DNA of 53,031 nucleotides from Thermoplasmata archaeon (GTDB lineage Archaea; Thermoplasmatota; Thermoplasmata; GCA-020350865), in contig CP070751.1 of the NCBI GenBank assembly GCA_020348445.1, forward strand, positions 4,462,970 through 4,516,000, in the 5' to 3' direction. The notes beneath the pieces are model-generated. The model did no database searches. It saw only the letters and a list, made by a program, of their open reading frames with translations, and was not told the DNA's origin. The first letter of the stretch is position 1. Each line of letters begins with the position of its first letter. Below are positions 17,526 to 24,901 of this stretch, piece after piece. The position numbers were made by a program, and so were the translations under genes.

Positions 17526-17832
17526 GACCTTCAACCTGCTGTCTGTATCATAGGAGTTCTGTTTTAACGCGCTATAAGGATAAGTAGTTTGCCCTTCTGG
17601 TTATCTTTTTTGCTACTCTGAGGTCTTGGGCAGGAGGATTATGGATATCGATCATTAGCAATTTCGTAACCAAAAAGCATAATGGGTCCATAAATTCAGA
17701 ATTTAATAATCTCTTCAAAAACTATTAATATAAACTGGTAAATAATAATACAAGACAAGACAATTTCTAGGCTTGATGAATTAAAAAAGAATCAACGAGC
17801 TTGCAAAGTAGTTGTGATTCGACCCGGTAAAT
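17526..17832. other. intergenic region with divergent promoters
   Basis: No coding sequence is convincing here. On the minus strand a TATA-like CTTATCCTTATAG at about 17565-17578 is suitably placed for the XPB gene. On the plus strand AT-rich elements at about 17718-17735 and 17740-17752 could drive the TPR gene. I saw no tRNA or structured RNA. Confidence 0.4.
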
Positions 17833-17898
17833 ATGGATGATTTCACGTTCCTGTTGAATATAGAAAATACCCATTTATGGGGAGGAGCCGCCCAATGA
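17833..17898 (+). CDS. possible 21-codon leader ORF overlapping the TPR gene start
   Basis: An ATG at 17833 opens a 21-residue frame (MDDFTFLLNIENTHLWGGAA and a final Q) whose TGA (17896-17898) overlaps the TPR gene start as ATGA. The strong GGAGGAG ribosome binding site of the TPR gene lies inside it. The layout would allow translational coupling or leader control. The frame is too short to judge by codon use, and chance is a real alternative. Confidence 0.25.
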   Translation: MDDFTFLLNIENTHLWGGAAQ

Positions 17899-18512
17899 AA
17901 GATGCTGCCAGCAAAAAAATTCAAAAAGGGAACCAAAAAGTGGATTCAAACCAAAGGCTTTTTAAAAAAATCCAAGAGGAAGTAAAAGGACTCAAGAAAA
18001 AGGACTTCATTCTAAGAATCATCTCGAAACTGGAAACGAATCCAGGCATATCGAACTTCTGGTTTTCCCTGGGCCTGCTTCTTTCAGAATCAGGTAAATA
18101 CGAAAGTGCCAATGAAGCATTCAACAGGGTGGTGATTTTAAATCCGGAACATAAGAAACTGTGGACGGCAAAGGCCGTGGCATTGGGAAATTTGGGCAGG
18201 GATGAAGAAGCCGCCTACTGTCATAAAAGGGCACTTATGTGTTACAACGGCGGCCGAGAAGAAAACCGGGAAATAAAGGAGCTGGTAAGAGACATAGATG
18301 ATCTGGTAAACGAGGTCGAGAAAAGGAAGAAACAGCTGGGCCTCGGCGATATGAAGAGAGAAGATATAGAATATCTCACACCAAATGTACTTGATCTAGA
18401 GGGTTTTATCCACGAGCTCCTTTCAGAGAGGGCAAAGGATAAGAAGTGGGCAAAAGACCTCATTATTAAAATGAGGATATTGGAGTCCAGGGCCAAAATC
18501 CCACCAAGGTAG
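17895..18512 (+). CDS. TPR-repeat protein
   Basis: The product has 205 residues from ATG 17895, which follows GGAGGAG at 17881-17887 with good spacing; an in-frame ATG at 17877 lies inside that site and is unlikely. After a lysine-rich N-terminal region there are about two tetratricopeptide repeats: ISNFWFSLGLLLSESGKY with ANEAFNRVVILNPEH, then LWTAKAVALGNLGRDEEA with CHKRAL. A charged, probably coiled helical segment (EIKELVRDIDDLVNEVEKRK) and a helical C-terminus follow. TPRs are protein-interaction scaffolds, so it should bind a partner in the cytoplasm. It sits between the XPB/partner and exonuclease VII genes but on the opposite strand. Which partner it binds cannot be read from the sequence. 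Confidence 0.8.
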   Translation: MKDAASKKIQKGNQKVDSNQRLFKKIQEEVKGLKKKDFILRIISKLETNPGISNFWFSLGLLLSESGKYESANEAFNRVVILNPEHKKLWTAKAVALGNLGRDEEAAYCHKRALMCYNGGREENREIKELVRDIDDLVNEVEKRKKQLGLGDMKREDIEYLTPNVLDLEGFIHELLSERAKDKKWAKDLIIKMRILESRAKIPPR

Positions 18513-18581
18513 ACTTTGATAATCTTTTTAGGAACTTCGTTTTGGAAGGGATTTTGGATATTCAATGGACCTTTTGGAGTA

Positions 18582-18806
18582 TCATTCGGTGGTAATGGGT
18601 TCAGTTAATATATCATTGTCTTTTTGTACGAGTTTTTCCACCTTCTGCTGCGTTTCTTTGAGCTTCTTATTGCACAGCCTGGACAGTTTTACACCCTCCT
18701 CGAATTTCCCAAGCGACTCATCCAATGTAAGGGATCCTGTCTCAAGGCTGCTCACTATATCCTCAAGCCGTTTCAGGGCTTCTTCAAAGGACGGCTCCTT
18801 TTCCAT
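18582..18806 (-). CDS. xseB: exodeoxyribonuclease VII small subunit
   Basis: A 74-residue protein with the XseB pattern: FEEALKRLEDIVSSLETGSL, then LDESLGKFEEGVKLSRLCNKK and a helical KLKETQQKVEKL end. Several small subunits wrap along the long helix of XseA and are required for activity of the single-strand-specific exonuclease. The start is ATG 18806, with GGAGGTG just upstream; an upstream in-frame start at 18830 is less likely. It lies 27 bases behind the xseA stop, so both are made from one transcript. The length is normal for the family. Confidence 0.9.
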   Translation of the reverse strand: MEKEPSFEEALKRLEDIVSSLETGSLTLDESLGKFEEGVKLSRLCNKKLKETQQKVEKLVQKDNDILTEPITTE

Positions 18807-18833
18807 ATTACACCTCCTTCTCACATTCATTTT

Positions 18834-20102
18834 TTAATTTGTTTCTTCATCTTCGGGATACTCATTTTTTTCGTATTTTAACACATCTTTTTCTTCAACT
18901 TCATGGACTTTGCATTTCAACTCCCCGTCCTGTAACAAGACCTTGACATCATCCCCAGATTTTGTCTTGGAAACGCTGTCGAGAGCCGATTTTTCAGGGA
19001 GTTTTAAGGTGATGCTGTAGCCTCTTCTCAGTGTCGACAGGGGGCTTACCGCACCCAGCATTTCCTTTAGGGCATTGAATTTTCCGACGTTCATTTTTAG
19101 GCTATGCTCCATCTGCGAAACCAGTCTTATATAAAGGTCATCAGTGTGTTGCTGGTTCTGCCCGACCCTATCCAATAGGATTTTTGGTCTCAAAACCTTA
19201 TATATTCCCTCTAATTGCGTTCTTTTCTGCCTTATCATATTGGTTATATTTTGAATCAGTGAACTATTTAGCGCATTTATATGTCTTATCAGATCGCTTT
19301 TATCGGGTACCGCGAGCTCAGCAGCAGAAGAGGGCGTTGCAGCCCGAATGTCGGCGACAAAATCGGCTATCGTGAAATCAGTCTCATGTCCAACAGCCGA
19401 GATTATGGGGATATTGGATTTAAAAATCGCCCTGGCAACGATTTCCTCGTTAAAGGGCCAGAGATCCTCTATTGAGCCTCCCCCTCTTCCCACTATGGCG
19501 CAATCCACATTCCCATATGAGTTCAAAAGGCCAATTGAGCGCACTATATCCTCTGCGGCATCCTCCCCCTGCACCAAGGTGGGCACAACCAGAACTTCTG
19601 CACACGGGAATCTACGCCTTGTTATATTTAAAATATCCTGTATGGCCGCACCCGTGGGTGATGTGATAACACCGATTCTATCTGGAAAACGAGGTATAGG
19701 CTTTTTATATTTCACGTCAAAAAGTCCTTCCTTTGTCAATTTTTCCTTAAGCTGTAGGAATTTGAGATACAGCTCCCCAGGTCCCTTTGGATGCACCTCA
19801 GATACCACGAAGCTGTACCTGCCCTGGGGTTTGTACACATCTATGCTCCCCAGTACTATCACCTTTAGGCCGTTTTTCAGCTCGAACTTGAGGCCCTCGT
19901 TTGCCCATCTGAACATGGCACAGGGAAGCTGAGAATGCTCGTCCTTAAGCGTGAAATAGAAATGACCTGAGCTGTGATGTACAAAATTAGAAATCTCGCC
20001 TTGCACCCAGATATCAAGAAGTTCCCCATCAGAAGTTAGTTTCTTCCTGATAAAGGCCGTGATTTCCGCTACAGAGTAAATGTGAAAATTTGGCACTGCC
20101 AA
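18834..20102 (-). CDS. xseA: exodeoxyribonuclease VII large subunit
   Basis: About 422 residues, cutting single-stranded DNA from either end together with XseB. It has an N-terminal OB-fold (residues 7 to about 100, with VQGEISNF and GHFYFTLKD). The catalytic region shows GVITSPTGAAIQD (144-156), GRGGGSIEDLWPFNEE (205-220), SAVGHETDFTIAD (235-247) and RAATPSSAAEL (253-263). A long coiled-coil and a C-terminal SPLSTLRRGYSI segment follow. I choose TTG 20102, behind AAAGGTG and a TATA element near 20143, because family members begin only a few residues before YSV-x-E. The frame is open to ATG 20225, but the extra 41 residues are unlike the family. The enzyme is essentially bacterial, so transfer into the lineage is likely. 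Confidence 0.92.
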   Translation of the reverse strand: MAVPNFHIYSVAEITAFIRKKLTSDGELLDIWVQGEISNFVHHSSGHFYFTLKDEHSQLPCAMFRWANEGLKFELKNGLKVIVLGSIDVYKPQGRYSFVVSEVHPKGPGELYLKFLQLKEKLTKEGLFDVKYKKPIPRFPDRIGVITSPTGAAIQDILNITRRRFPCAEVLVVPTLVQGEDAAEDIVRSIGLLNSYGNVDCAIVGRGGGSIEDLWPFNEEIVARAIFKSNIPIISAVGHETDFTIADFVADIRAATPSSAAELAVPDKSDLIRHINALNSSLIQNITNMIRQKRTQLEGIYKVLRPKILLDRVGQNQQHTDDLYIRLVSQMEHSLKMNVGKFNALKEMLGAVSPLSTLRRGYSITLKLPEKSALDSVSKTKSGDDVKVLLQDGELKCKVHEVEEKDVLKYEKNEYPEDEETN

Positions 20103-20285
20103 AGAAACACCTTTTGTATTTGTTATCGAGCTAGAAGTTATTAAACTTTGATGTCGGGAGGTGAGTGAATGTATATTTTCTAGTGCATCAGATTTTTTTC
20201 GGCTCACCCAGCAAATATTGCCCATTTTTTAGCAAAATACATATAAATCGAAAATAGTATTATATATCATTATAACGTATATGGA
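20103..20285. promoter_or_regulatory. divergent promoters for xseA and the Ras-like GTPase gene
   Basis: Plus strand: ATCGAAAATAGTATTATATA (about 20247-20266) forms a BRE/TATA pair placed for a start near 20286. Minus strand: AAAGTTTAATAAC (about 20138-20150) is placed for xseA translation from TTG 20102. A second minus-strand TATA (20241-20247) lies too close to ATG 20225 for standard spacing. Confidence 0.45.
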
Positions 20286-21218
20286 TTGCCAATTTGTGTG
20301 TTGGAGAGCGTACTCATCAAGTTAGAAGAATATTTCGATAGGGGTGAGCTTATAGGAAAATTGGTGAAAAAGAAGATCGTGCTCCTGGGCGATAGTAGCG
20401 TGGGTAAAACCAGCTTAATCAGACGCTATGTCATAGAAGAGTTCCACGACCACTATATAGAGACCATTGGAACCAAGGTATCAAGAAAGGACCTGGAATT
20501 GGATGTGGAGCAACAGGAGTTCTCACTCAATCTGCAGATATGGGATGTACTGGGCCAGAAAGCCTACAGCGCAGTGCAATCCAGGGCATTGGTGGGGATG
20601 GACGGAGCAATACTGGTTGCCGATCTCACGAGGTCCGAAACACTTGAAAGCATTGATGCATATTGGATACCGGCATTAAAGAGGGTGGTAACCGATGTAC
20701 CCCTTGTGTTTCTGGCCAATAAGAACGACTTAACAGACCAGGCACAGTTCACCAAAGATGATCTAGAGAAAGTCTCTGTTAAGAACAACGAGGAGGATGT
20801 AGAAAACTATTACCTAACCAGTGCAAAAACAGGCGAGAATGTAGAGAATGCATTTTTGGCACTCTCGAAGATGATACTCTTGGCCAGGAACGTTAAAGAT
20901 CCCTCCACTGAGATATTCGAAGAACTCATGGCCGATTCCGTGCTCATGGAGAGGGACAAGACCTCTTTGATTGGCGTTACAGACACGATAATAACCGACT
21001 TCTGCATCGGATTCGAGGACAAAGACAAGGCCATGAACATTTTAAGGGATCAGTTCCTAAGAGCTGGGATCGAAATATCCAGTCCCACGAAAACCGGTTT
21101 AGAAATGGTAATCGAATACCTTGCTGAGGAGGAATTAAAAATTAAAAGCGAAGAAGAAGTGAGACAAAGAAAAGAAAAATGGCTGCGCTTAGCAAGGGAT
21201 GCAAAGGAGGAGGAATAA
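20286..21218 (+). CDS. Ras/Rab-like small GTPase with C-terminal extension
   Basis: A 310-residue protein with a complete Ras-superfamily G domain at about 28-195. The P-loop is GDSSVGKT (35-42), the switch I threonine lies in ETIGTKV (59-65), switch II is DVLGQ (87-91) with the catalytic glutamine, the base-specificity motif is NKND (145-148), and SAK (179-181) follows. All nucleotide-binding residues are intact, so it should cycle GTP. There is no C-terminal cysteine for prenylation. The last 115 residues form an extra region with an alpha/beta-like part (LIGVTDTIITDFCIGF, MNILRDQFLRAGIEI) and a charged helical tail. The start is TTG 20286, or GTG 20298 if transcription begins slightly later. 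It converges with the unknown gene at 21225, six bases away. Role unknown; regulation at the membrane or of envelope dynamics is speculation. Confidence 0.88.
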   Translation: MPICVLESVLIKLEEYFDRGELIGKLVKKKIVLLGDSSVGKTSLIRRYVIEEFHDHYIETIGTKVSRKDLELDVEQQEFSLNLQIWDVLGQKAYSAVQSRALVGMDGAILVADLTRSETLESIDAYWIPALKRVVTDVPLVFLANKNDLTDQAQFTKDDLEKVSVKNNEEDVENYYLTSAKTGENVENAFLALSKMILLARNVKDPSTEIFEELMADSVLMERDKTSLIGVTDTIITDFCIGFEDKDKAMNILRDQFLRAGIEISSPTKTGLEMVIEYLAEEELKIKSEEEVRQRKEKWLRLARDAKEEE

Positions 21219-21224
21219 GGAGGC

Positions 21225-21677
21225 TCATTTTACCAGAAGTTCGTTTCTTGCCTTTATCTCCTGCTCTAGATTTTCTTTGATATCGTGTCTTTTATCCATC
21301 AATCTTTTTTTAGACGTGATTGCCCAGAGACGAAGCTCCCTTTCATCCACATCCTTTGTCAGTGCAAAATGGAGTATAGCCAAGAAGAACGGATTATCCA
21401 GCATGTACTCTATTTCCTGAAGTTCCCTCGCGTGTCTTAGAAACTTATCTGGGCTCTGGATATAGGCTCTTGTGAAGTAGTTTTTATACCTTTTTCTCAT
21501 GTCCTCTTTCAAATCCCGCATTGCAATCTCCATTTTAGCCTGAAACTCGTGGACCTTGTCGTCAAGCTCCATAAAATCCCAGAAATGTATGTACTTCTGT
21601 GAGGGCCCTGCTATGTCTTTTATTGAGATCTGGGTGACCTCGCCAAAGTCCTCCAAGATAGACTGTTTTTTTGCCAT
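21225..21677 (-). CDS. hypothetical helical protein
   Basis: About 150 residues from ATG 21677; the frame continues to a TTG at 21701. The protein is soluble, without signal peptide or membrane segment. It is rich in charged helices: VHEFQAKMEIAMRDLKEDM, then YIQSPDKFLRHARELQEIEY, and a C-terminal coiled-coil-like stretch. I do not recognise the family. Its 3' end is six bases from the convergent GTPase gene, which might indicate a functional link but is not evidence by itself. The promoter could not be assigned with confidence. Confidence 0.65.
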   Translation of the reverse strand: MAKKQSILEDFGEVTQISIKDIAGPSQKYIHFWDFMELDDKVHEFQAKMEIAMRDLKEDMRKRYKNYFTRAYIQSPDKFLRHARELQEIEYMLDNPFFLAILHFALTKDVDERELRLWAITSKKRLMDKRHDIKENLEQEIKARNELLVK

Positions 21678-21794
21678 GAAAGGGGAATCGCTGTTGTGCA
21701 ATATGAATGTAACTGAGGAGTTGAGTGCAATGGCCGCTTTTTAGTAACACCCTGAAAAGAAGTCAAAAAAAGCCAGTTATACGTTGGTATAGAG

Positions 21795-21828
21795 AAACAT
21801 TTATTAAAGCTGTAACTGATTTCTTTAA
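21795..21828 (+). promoter_or_regulatory. BRE/TATA promoter, leaderless
   Basis: GAGAAACATTTATTAAAG (about 21791-21808) contains a BRE-like GAAA and a TATA box whose centre lies about 26 bases before ATG 21829, so the transcript should begin at or near the start codon. Confidence 0.6.
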
Positions 21829-22302
21829 ATGATGAAGGCCGTGGTTAATAAACTGATGGTATTCCTTTTTCTAGTGCTATTATTATCCCTGCCTCTTTCT
21901 GCGGCTCAGGAAGGAGACGGTGAAGGAGAAGGAGAAGAGGAGGATACTGGGGATGAAGAAGGGTGCATTTTAGCCACATTTTGTGTTATTATGCTGTTCG
22001 TTTTGTATTTGATATATTATGCGACCAGGCGCAAGCGCGAGACATCGGGAGGCAGGCAGGCAGGGCAGCCTAGTTATCCTCCTCCTGGCCGGGAATACCG
22101 TTTTCCTGTACCGCACAAGCCCTATCCGTCCACTCAAACAAGGCCATATCCTTCTGCGCCCGAACCACAAAAAAAGGATGTGAAATGTGATTTGTGCCGC
22201 TCCAAGAACCTGAGATTCTTTGAAAAAGGGTATGTCAAGTGCAATGACTGCAGACATGTTTTTTATATATCGGAAGGGTACAGCAGTAAGAGGGGAAGGT
22301 AG
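21829..22302 (+). CDS. membrane-anchored zinc-ribbon protein
   Basis: A 157-residue protein with an unusual order of parts: a signal peptide (1-27), a short and extremely acidic extracellular stretch (EGDGEGEGEEEDTGDEEG), a membrane helix at 46-65, a stop-transfer cluster RRKR, a proline-rich flexible linker (75-115) and a C-terminal zinc ribbon with cysteine pairs C120/C123 and C138/C141. The ribbon would face the cytoplasm, where such domains bind nucleic acid or protein partners. I do not know the family. The gene is monocistronic, has its own leaderless promoter and lies just upstream of the large surface-protein block. A role linking surface state to an internal partner is only a possibility. 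Confidence 0.8.
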   Translation: MMKAVVNKLMVFLFLVLLLSLPLSAAQEGDGEGEGEEEDTGDEEGCILATFCVIMLFVLYLIYYATRRKRETSGGRQAGQPSYPPPGREYRFPVPHKPYPSTQTRPYPSAPEPQKKDVKCDLCRSKNLRFFEKGYVKCNDCRHVFYISEGYSSKRGR

Positions 22303-22385
22303 GCAATCCCTATTTGTTAAGCTACTTTGTTATTATCTTCTAAACTGGAGATAGATTATAGGTTTTTATCTCTTTTATAATAAAA

Positions 22386-22429
22386 AAGCGAAAAGCGTAT
22401 AAGGGATTACATCGATTAAAAAATTGAGA
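22386..22429 (+). promoter_or_regulatory. promoter of the first beta-helix gene
   Basis: GCGAAAAGCGTATAAGGGAT holds a BRE and the TATA box GTATAAG. The 15-base core CGAAAAGCGTATAAG is identical to the element before the beta-helix gene at 33536 (33458-33475). ATG 22430 lies about 30 bases downstream, so the mRNA should be nearly leaderless. Confidence 0.65.
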
Positions 22430-24901
22430 ATGAGACTCAGGAGGGTTGGTACGGATAATAAATTGTCCTCTATAGTAATCGTAAGCATGCTGGTTGCAGG
22501 GGGATTTATCGGTTTTATAAATCTTTATAGCAAAGATGCCCATGGCACTTTCGTCAGCGGAATAATATACGACGGCTCGGGAGGTCCTTGGACAATTGCA
22601 GGCAATCCGTATATCGTGGTAGGTGATGTAACAGTTCCTGAAGGAGAAACACTTACAATTGAGCCAGGTGTGGAGGTCAAATTTGATGGACCTTGGGATA
22701 TATTTGTCGATGGCACTCTCATAGCCATTGGCAATGAAACCCATAGGATTAACATAACTTCCAACATGCTTACTCCCGATATTTCTGATTGGAGACATAT
22801 TGAGATACATTCTACAGGATATGCAGAAATCAAATACTGTGATATATCTTATGCCATAAATGGTATCAGATCCTTAAGCTCATCAAACAATATTATTGCC
22901 CATAATAATATATGGAACAATGCTGAGGGAATCTACCTTTTTGCCTCCTCAAACAATACCATATCCAATAACAACATTTCGAACAACGAGATTGGCATTA
23001 CTTTTCGGGAATCATCTAACAACTTCATGATAAACAATAACATAACGAACCATAGAATAGGAAACTATCTTAGGGATTCATCAAACATTACAATAACAAA
23101 CAACAATTTCTATGACGATGGGATTTATATTCAAGGAGAAAAGCTATCCCATTTTAACTCTCATAACATATCAAATGATAATTCAGTAAATGACAAGCCT
23201 CTCTATTATTATAAGGATTGCACCGGTATTACTATCGATGACCTACCGGTGGGTGAGCTTATACTCGCCAACTGCACAGATTTTGTTGTGAACAATACAC
23301 AGATAGACAATACCGAAATAGGAATAGAGGTAGCATACTCAACTAATATCTCCATTTCAAACAACACTCTTTCATCGCTGTATTTGGGCGGTCTTCTTCT
23401 CGATTCATCGTCAAATAATAGAATTGTAAGCAACCATATTTCGAACAGTGATGATGGTATCGGAATTGAACAATCATCGAACAACAATATTATAGCTGAC
23501 AACAATATTTCATCGATCAACTATGTGGGTATCCTCATTGTGGCATCATTTAACAACATGATTACAAACAATAAACTATCTAGCTGTTGGATGGGTATTC
23601 AAATCGGTGGGAACTGGTTAGATAACTCGTCGAACAACATCGTTTTAGGCAATAATTTCTCAGAAAATATGTGGGGTATCTATGTTCATGGAACATCGGA
23701 AAACGAAATAGCTTGTAACAATTTCTCAGGTAATGATGGCGGTATCGCTTTCCAATCATCATCGAAAAATAATATAATTAGCAACACTATCTCAAATAAT
23801 GATAGGGGATGCAATTTTGAAGGATCCAAATTTAACGTCATTTCAAACAACATTATAACGAACAATGGGGACGGAATCGATATTCGAAACTGGTCGGATA
23901 ACAACGTAATCACAACGAACATTGTATCATACAACAATAAAAACGGCATCTATATATACGGGTCATATTACAACAATATCGCGGGAAACAGTATCTCTCA
24001 CAATTATAAGGGTATGAATTTCTCTCAGGCTGTTAAATATACTGAAGTAAGAGGAAATAACATCTCCAACAATGATTATGGCCTCTATATAGGCTGGACA
24101 TTCGACAATCTGATCTATCATAACAGCTTCATTAATAACACAATCCAAGCGTATGATGAAACACCAAATAAAAACCAATGGGACAACGGCTATCCTTCAG
24201 GAGGCAATTACTGGTCTGATTTCGATGAATCAAGTGAAGGAGCGTACGATGATTATAATGGAGAAGGTCAAAACATTTTGGGAAGCGACGGCATAGTCGA
24301 TAACGGGACCATCGGAGGTGGAGGAAAGAATCCCTATGAGATCGATGTTGATGCCAAGGACAACTACCCGCTTATCGAGCCCTACAAGAACTATATGATT
24401 TTAAAGCAGGGCTGGAACTTAATCTCTCTACCTCTGATTCAGGTAGAGCAAAACCTTGCAGAGGTATTAGAATCGATTGACGGGTCTTACGATGCGGTCC
24501 AATGGTATAATATCACTGATGCAAGAGACCCCTGGAAGCATTACAAGGTAGGCAAGCCTTATGGAAACGATTTATTTGAGTTAAATGAAAAAATGGGCTT
24601 TTGGATTCATATCACTCAGCCTGGAGACACGATATTCTTCTATAATGGAACCAGACCAACAGAGAACCAGACTATCCCCCTTCACCCAGGTTGGAACATG
24701 GTTGGCTATCCCTCGATGAGCAATAGGGACAGGACCACGGCCTTGAATAACATCACCTTTGGTACGCATGTGGATGCGATCTGGACCTATAATTCAGCAA
24801 GACAAAGATGGGAGAAGATAGGATCATCAGATTATTTCGAGGTCGGTAGGGGATATTATATCCATGCTAAAAGTAAGTGTGTTTGGGAGGTCCCGCGTTG
24901 A
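22430..24901 (+). CDS. secreted NosD-type right-handed beta-helix protein 1
   Basis: About 823 residues. A signal anchor (about 12-35) is followed by an N-terminal beta-helix cap (GNPYIVVGDVTVPEGETLTI), then about 20 turns of NosD/PbH1 repeats with the N-N-x-I-x-x-N-x-I pattern (about 120-580). Next comes the conserved NosD closing motif NGYPSGGNYWSDFDES with an aspartate-rich, probably calcium-binding loop. The C-terminal 170 residues are two copies of a small beta module starting GWNLISLPLI and GWNMVGYPS, each containing W-x-x-x and a G-(F/Y)-(W/Y)-I-H motif. There is no C-terminal membrane helix. Such proteins bind or cleave polysaccharides at the cell surface; substrate unknown. The start is ATG 22430; TTG 22424 is also in frame. 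It is the first gene of a three-gene overlapping operon. Confidence 0.88.
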   Translation: MRLRRVGTDNKLSSIVIVSMLVAGGFIGFINLYSKDAHGTFVSGIIYDGSGGPWTIAGNPYIVVGDVTVPEGETLTIEPGVEVKFDGPWDIFVDGTLIAIGNETHRINITSNMLTPDISDWRHIEIHSTGYAEIKYCDISYAINGIRSLSSSNNIIAHNNIWNNAEGIYLFASSNNTISNNNISNNEIGITFRESSNNFMINNNITNHRIGNYLRDSSNITITNNNFYDDGIYIQGEKLSHFNSHNISNDNSVNDKPLYYYKDCTGITIDDLPVGELILANCTDFVVNNTQIDNTEIGIEVAYSTNISISNNTLSSLYLGGLLLDSSSNNRIVSNHISNSDDGIGIEQSSNNNIIADNNISSINYVGILIVASFNNMITNNKLSSCWMGIQIGGNWLDNSSNNIVLGNNFSENMWGIYVHGTSENEIACNNFSGNDGGIAFQSSSKNNIISNTISNNDRGCNFEGSKFNVISNNIITNNGDGIDIRNWSDNNVITTNIVSYNNKNGIYIYGSYYNNIAGNSISHNYKGMNFSQAVKYTEVRGNNISNNDYGLYIGWTFDNLIYHNSFINNTIQAYDETPNKNQWDNGYPSGGNYWSDFDESSEGAYDDYNGEGQNILGSDGIVDNGTIGGGGKNPYEIDVDAKDNYPLIEPYKNYMILKQGWNLISLPLIQVEQNLAEVLESIDGSYDAVQWYNITDARDPWKHYKVGKPYGNDLFELNEKMGFWIHITQPGDTIFFYNGTRPTENQTIPLHPGWNMVGYPSMSNRDRTTALNNITFGTHVDAIWTYNSARQRWEKIGSSDYFEVGRGYYIHAKSKCVWEVPR

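Noticed and set aside
17640..17832. Possible tRNA or structured RNA in the gap before the TPR gene
   Set aside because: A GATTCGA-like stretch is present near 17816, but no acceptor stem, anticodon arm or cloverleaf could be formed around it.
20103..20225. 41-residue N-terminal extension of XseA from ATG 20225
   Set aside because: It is serine/threonine-rich and unlike family members, which start just before the OB-fold; the TATA box upstream is too close to ATG 20225 for standard archaeal spacing.
22430..24901. Naming the beta-helix proteins NosD copper chaperones
   Set aside because: The match is to the repeat fold only; no nos genes are nearby and the C-terminal modules differ from nitrous oxide reductase maturation proteins.
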